This document shows, piece after piece, positions 60,115 to 64,000 of a stretch of DNA of 64,000 bases (the first letter of the stretch is position 1; each line of letters begins with the position of its first letter). The notes beneath the pieces were generated by a model, which was not told where the DNA came from, searched no databases, and saw nothing but the letters and a program-made list of their open reading frames with translations. A program made the translations under genes and the position numbers. The DNA comes from Malachius bipustulatus (lineage: Eukaryota; Arthropoda; Insecta; Coleoptera; Melyridae), in NCBI GenBank assembly GCA_910589415.1, contig OU342632.1, positions 16,495,507 through 16,559,506 on the forward strand, read 5' to 3'.

Positions 60115-60330
60115 CTGGCCTCCACTCTGACCTACACATGCAGGTCACGCAGGCCACACGGGCCGCTCTCAGGTCTCTCTCGGGTCTACACATGCAGACC
60201 ACACAGGCATCACTTGCCTTCGGCCACCAAGCCGCTCTCAGCCTCACAGGCTACAGACCTTCTCTCAGGGACTCAAACGAACACATGCACAGGCCACACA
60301 GGCCCACTAGAACTCTACGATCAACGCTCA
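60115..60330. repeat. Second GC-rich repeat block
   Basis: ACATGCAGGTCACGCAGGCC, ACATGCAGACCACACAGGC and ACATGCACAGGCCACACAGG recur at about 60135, 60190 and 60283. The block adjoins the first minisatellite and probably grew by the same process. Confidence 0.7.
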
Positions 60331-61660
60331 TTTCTACTTTACGCTTCAGCAATTTAGACATCTTCAGCATTAATTAACCTTTGTCTCTCAACATTATCAT
60401 GATTCTGTCTTTCACTGATTTACCTCTACGCCTATTCATGCTTTATTTATTCATGCTTTACATGCAGTTTCTCCTTTTGACTCTAAATAGATGTGAACTC
60501 ATTAACTTCAATTCTTAAGACAGACTAAAATAATTATTATCTTTATCAATTATCTCAATTAATAATCATGATTACTTAACTCTCTGTTGTTTATCCTAAC
60601 TCTATTTATCTTAGGAATAGGACACTTAGTGAGTACATCAACTCACCTGTTATCTATTATAAAAGAACGCCAGAATGCACCAACACAAACACAAGTAAAC
60701 CACCAACTCTCACTCGGCGACTTTCAAAGCACAACTGGTCGAGAGTAGGTACTTCCCGCATCTTGCGGTCAAGTAGGGTCATATGGATATCATTTTCTTC
60801 ACGCAACGGACGTTATATCTTCAGCATCCGGATGTTTATATTAACAAAGCGACCGGTTGTTACATATTATCTACTGGATTTTATATATCGATATACCAAA
60901 TATGCACTGAATGAGATTGAATCAGATTATTTACGTTTTACAACTTTGAAAAAACTACATATTAAAAAAATATGGTTAAGTAGTTTTCATATATTCGCTT
61001 ATTTGTGAAAAAATATAAATCTAAGGCCGTTGTGCTCAGAGGAAAATTAACTAAAATCTTTCTGGTAGTTAAATACCTCCATAGACACCTCTAGACACCT
61101 AGAGCTTTCTGATATTATGTAGGCTAAACCGTCGCCCATATTCACAAGGAAATTGGCCTAAATTGGTCTAAACTTGACTCTAGTTCCATCCCTCGAAATA
61201 TTTAATCAATCAGGTGTCAGAAGACAAAATTTAGCAAGTCAAATGCCCTCGTGACTTCTCCTTCTCTCTTCTCGCTCAGGTAAGGTGATAAAAATACCAT
61301 ATCTATCTATTCAAGTTTCACTCTTTAAAGTATTTGAACAAAACATTATTTCAGAATAGTATTACGACATTAAAAATTGTTGGGTTTGGCTTTTAAGTAC
61401 ACGTGTTAAGTGTAAAATTACGATTACATCCTAAATTCAATGTAAGTGTTTTTTAATTGTTCCCCGAAATGATTTTCCTACATGCAGCCCGCCGGTCTGT
61501 CTTAATGACTCGTCATATTCTCTATGCGATTTCACAATTCCCATCTCTTGATATCTCACTCCGGAGTCGGTCTGGTGTTAATTGATCATCACCGGCTCGA
61601 CAATGGAACCTGGAGAAAAAAACAGAAACAGGCCGACTGTTCTCCTGGCAATGTTCCGAT
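60331..61660. other. Non-coding stretch
   Basis: No gene is supported. A TATAAAAG word at about 60659 has no initiator at the right distance. Confidence 0.4.
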
Positions 61661-61669
61661 ATTGAGTTC

Positions 61670-61750
61670 TATAAATAGCCGACCGAGTGTGGTCAGATGC
61701 GAAGAAGTGAATGGCGCAAAAACGGCGATGGTTGAACGAACCTGCGTAAG
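61670..61750 (+). promoter_or_regulatory. Candidate core promoter with short first exon and splice donor
   Basis: TATAAATAG at 61670-61678 is followed 25 bases on by an insect-type initiator, GGTCAGATG (A at 61695), then a donor CTGC|GTAAGA at about 61745. An ATG at about 61709 opens a 12-codon frame (MAQKRRWLNEP) that runs into the donor. The region from about 61490 is GC-richer than its surroundings. TATA-to-initiator spacing is at the short end of normal. Everything here is inference from spacing; no downstream exon was found in the window. Confidence 0.27.
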
Positions 61751-61759
61751 ATTATTTCA

Positions 61760-64000
61760 TCTATGTGCATGATTATGACGGGCCAGAGCGAGATGTGGAT
61801 GGAGGTAGGAGGCACGCAGGAAATGGTTGGAATATCTGGGCAATTGGTTGATGGTCGATCAAGCTCAGTCTCTCTCGAAATTGAAATTCACATGTCCGTC
61901 TCCAGCGACAAAAGGAGTTTGCGTAAATTGTCTTTGAGGGTCAATTGAGAGAAACCCTACCTACATGACCTCCATTTCTCTATATGTATTATAAAGTGTC
62001 AAAAATATGGTAAGTTTTTTGAGAAATATAACTTTCTTACACCTTCTGCGTGGTGATAAATTGTTCAAACAGCGAAACAGCACTTGATTTTGTTACTTTT
62101 GAAAATCTGATTTATCCAAATTATTTCCTACCTGTCAAATGTCTAATGGGAGTAGCACAAAATTTAGATGAATGATTGATGTTTCTATGTAATAGGTGCG
62201 AAAATCATGATCAATGTTTCGTTTATCCTGAAGAGTAGTATAGATACAATTTAAAAAAATAAACCGCCATCCTAAAGAACTCTACCTAGGCACAAAGAAA
62301 GGACATTGTTTCTCACAAGACTCCAACAAAGAAACGATTATTTCTCCATTAAATTCGCGCTAGTTTGTCTAGACGATCGAGTGATGATGACGACAATGTT
62401 ATTAAAGGCCCACTCAAGGTTGTTCTTTCACTGGGATATGACAATTCTATCATTAATATGAGACATTATTGAAAGGATGATGTAGAGTAAATTGGGAATA
62501 TTTGCTCAATAATTTGACAAGGATCCCGAACTCATTTATTGTACTTTTGAACATATTGAAGAAGTTAATGATTAAGAAGGTATGTATAAGGATACAATGC
62601 TTGAATTAGGAAGATTTTCCCATCTTATATAAATTCTCATTTTCCCTACCCTGATGTCATGGCACCAATTTTGTTACATCCCCTACCCCTCTTAGCACCT
62701 GCCTCTCAAAATCATGATTTAGACCGCCTTTATCTTTAGAGGTTGTATCCCTTGTGAGTAAAATAATTATCTGGTCCGAAATTTCTTTCGAGGAATTAAC
62801 GTCCTTGATTCTGCGTTGGTTGCAAAAGAAGCGCCGAGCACGTCTGGCTTACGCTTGACTACGCCTAGACCAAAAAGCAAACAGGCACGGAGGTCTAATG
62901 TAACCGCACAGCCACAGCTAAGAACCTTAGAATCTTTTACCGAAGCACTCATCTGTTAAATTACTTAAACTATATCATCTATGTAATATAACTGCCGTCA
63001 AGTCATAAAATCATGGACTAAGTTTGTGACCATTATGAAAAAACATTCAACAGGATACATTAGCCGTGTAACCTCTGTGTGCAAGAAGTAGGTATACGTA
63101 GGTACGTAGGTATAAGCGACAAGACAAGACGCACACGCAGAACGATCACTGCGATCATCGGCTGAGTTATAGAAATAGGAATGCTTTTTTCAATTTTAAA
63201 GTTCACTATCAACACACGAGCATTTGACGTATTATCAAGTTCATTATTTTCACGCTCTGAGTAACAATCTACATCCAATTCCTCACATAGTTAAGCCAGT
63301 AATTCACTCAAGGTAATTGTGAATAGTTTGTGGTTCTTCGCACTGGTGTTGCAATGCAAATCATCCATTATGCAGTTACACTTATTGAAATAAACACCAT
63401 ACATATTGAGTAGAGATAGAAAAACCAAACGGCTTATACCTACTGATTGGGCCTTCTAATCTACCGTGAGAAATATAAAGAAGTTTTTTTCTAGTTCGTA
63501 AGAATATTCTTCGTTTTCTAGAATACTTTTAAATGTAGACCTTAATTCTAGAGGAAAAAGGAGAAAGTATGCTGCTATTCATAATAAGATTTTCAGCAAT
63601 TAATTACTTTCTTGTAGAATTTTCTCACTCGACCATTTTTTTAGTACCTAATGGATAAAAAAACGAGGGTTAATTTTCTGAAAATAACAATTGTCTTCAT
63701 AAACCACAACCTCAGCTTATTGACCACAATCCTGATTAGTAGCAATTTCTAGTTTTCTAGTATGAAATGGAATTATGGATGCCTACATTATGTGCTCATA
63801 AATATAAATTTTGAGATGCGCTATAATGACAGAAGATGTACTTTACAATAGATGCTGGGATTCTAAAAACGATGAATATGAGAGATCCTCTTCAGTTATC
63901 TCAAATATGGAACACAAATTACTAGAGGTATCTATATACCTGCTGATTGCCAGGTCGTTTTTTAAAGGTAATAATATGAAGCTTTGATGATACCAATAGA
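61760..64000. other. Non-coding stretch to window end
   Basis: No supported gene. Short ORFs (61763-61948, 62767-62952, 63060-63278) lack recognised domains. If the 61670 promoter is real this would be first-intron sequence. Confidence 0.35.

Noticed and set aside
59608..60377. Long ORFs over the minisatellite
   Set aside because: Generated by repeat units that lack stops; no recognisable protein.
60656..60720. Core promoter at TATAAAAG
   Set aside because: No initiator at the expected distance; the following C/A-rich sequence is not diagnostic.
1..64000. CRISPR array, operon or other prokaryotic system
   Set aside because: Repeats are palindromic MITEs, LTRs and satellites, not spaced identical direct repeats; the DNA is eukaryotic.

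Overview
This looks like a nuclear genome segment from an arthropod, most likely an insect. It is AT-rich, has textbook eukaryotic splice-site-like and TATA-like sequences, and shows the recurring TAGGTACCTA-type words common in several insect genomes. The transposon families (arthropod mariner-type transposase, RTE-like and Jockey/CR1-like LINEs, foldback MITEs with TA target sites, short LTRs) also fit an insect. A hemipteran would suit them, but the sequence alone does not settle the order. No intact protein-coding gene, rRNA, true tRNA or CRISPR array is recognisable, and no host gene can be named.

Layout. 1-8 kb: AT-rich non-coding DNA, a dead mariner-like transposase (4650-5500) split by a tRNA-derived SINE with a 12-bp target duplication, a possible non-coding exon (6077-6277) and a partial foldback MITE. 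8-19 kb: mostly non-coding, with a 59-codon ORF (8056-8235), a short hairpin (9998-10109), a GC-rich island (12540-12900), and a convincing small coding exon (18548-18703). 19-25 kb: an internally deleted RTE-like LINE on the minus strand and a solo LTR (24105-24884). 25-38 kb: dense mobile DNA. It includes a 4-kb inverted-repeat element (26500-30472) carrying two pieces of an uncharacterised arthropod protein family, several foldback MITEs (two arranged as one element inside another), and a second copy of the solo LTR in the opposite orientation. 38-43.8 kb: largely featureless. 43.8-57 kb: more foldback MITEs (one nested at a TA site), a LINE 3' end, a candidate short LTR with an adjacent primer-binding-like sequence and gag/ORF1-like ORF, and a GC-rich retroelement-like stretch on the minus strand. 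57-64 kb: diverged duplications, GC-rich minisatellites, and a TATA/initiator/donor arrangement near 61.7 kb.

The most interesting points are the 4-kb long-TIR element, a set of foldback MITEs that share one internal core but have different tips, and the isolated exon at 18548. The window does not form a pathway or operon. It reads as intergenic or intronic DNA built by successive transposon insertions. All boundaries and similarities were judged by eye without alignment or database search.
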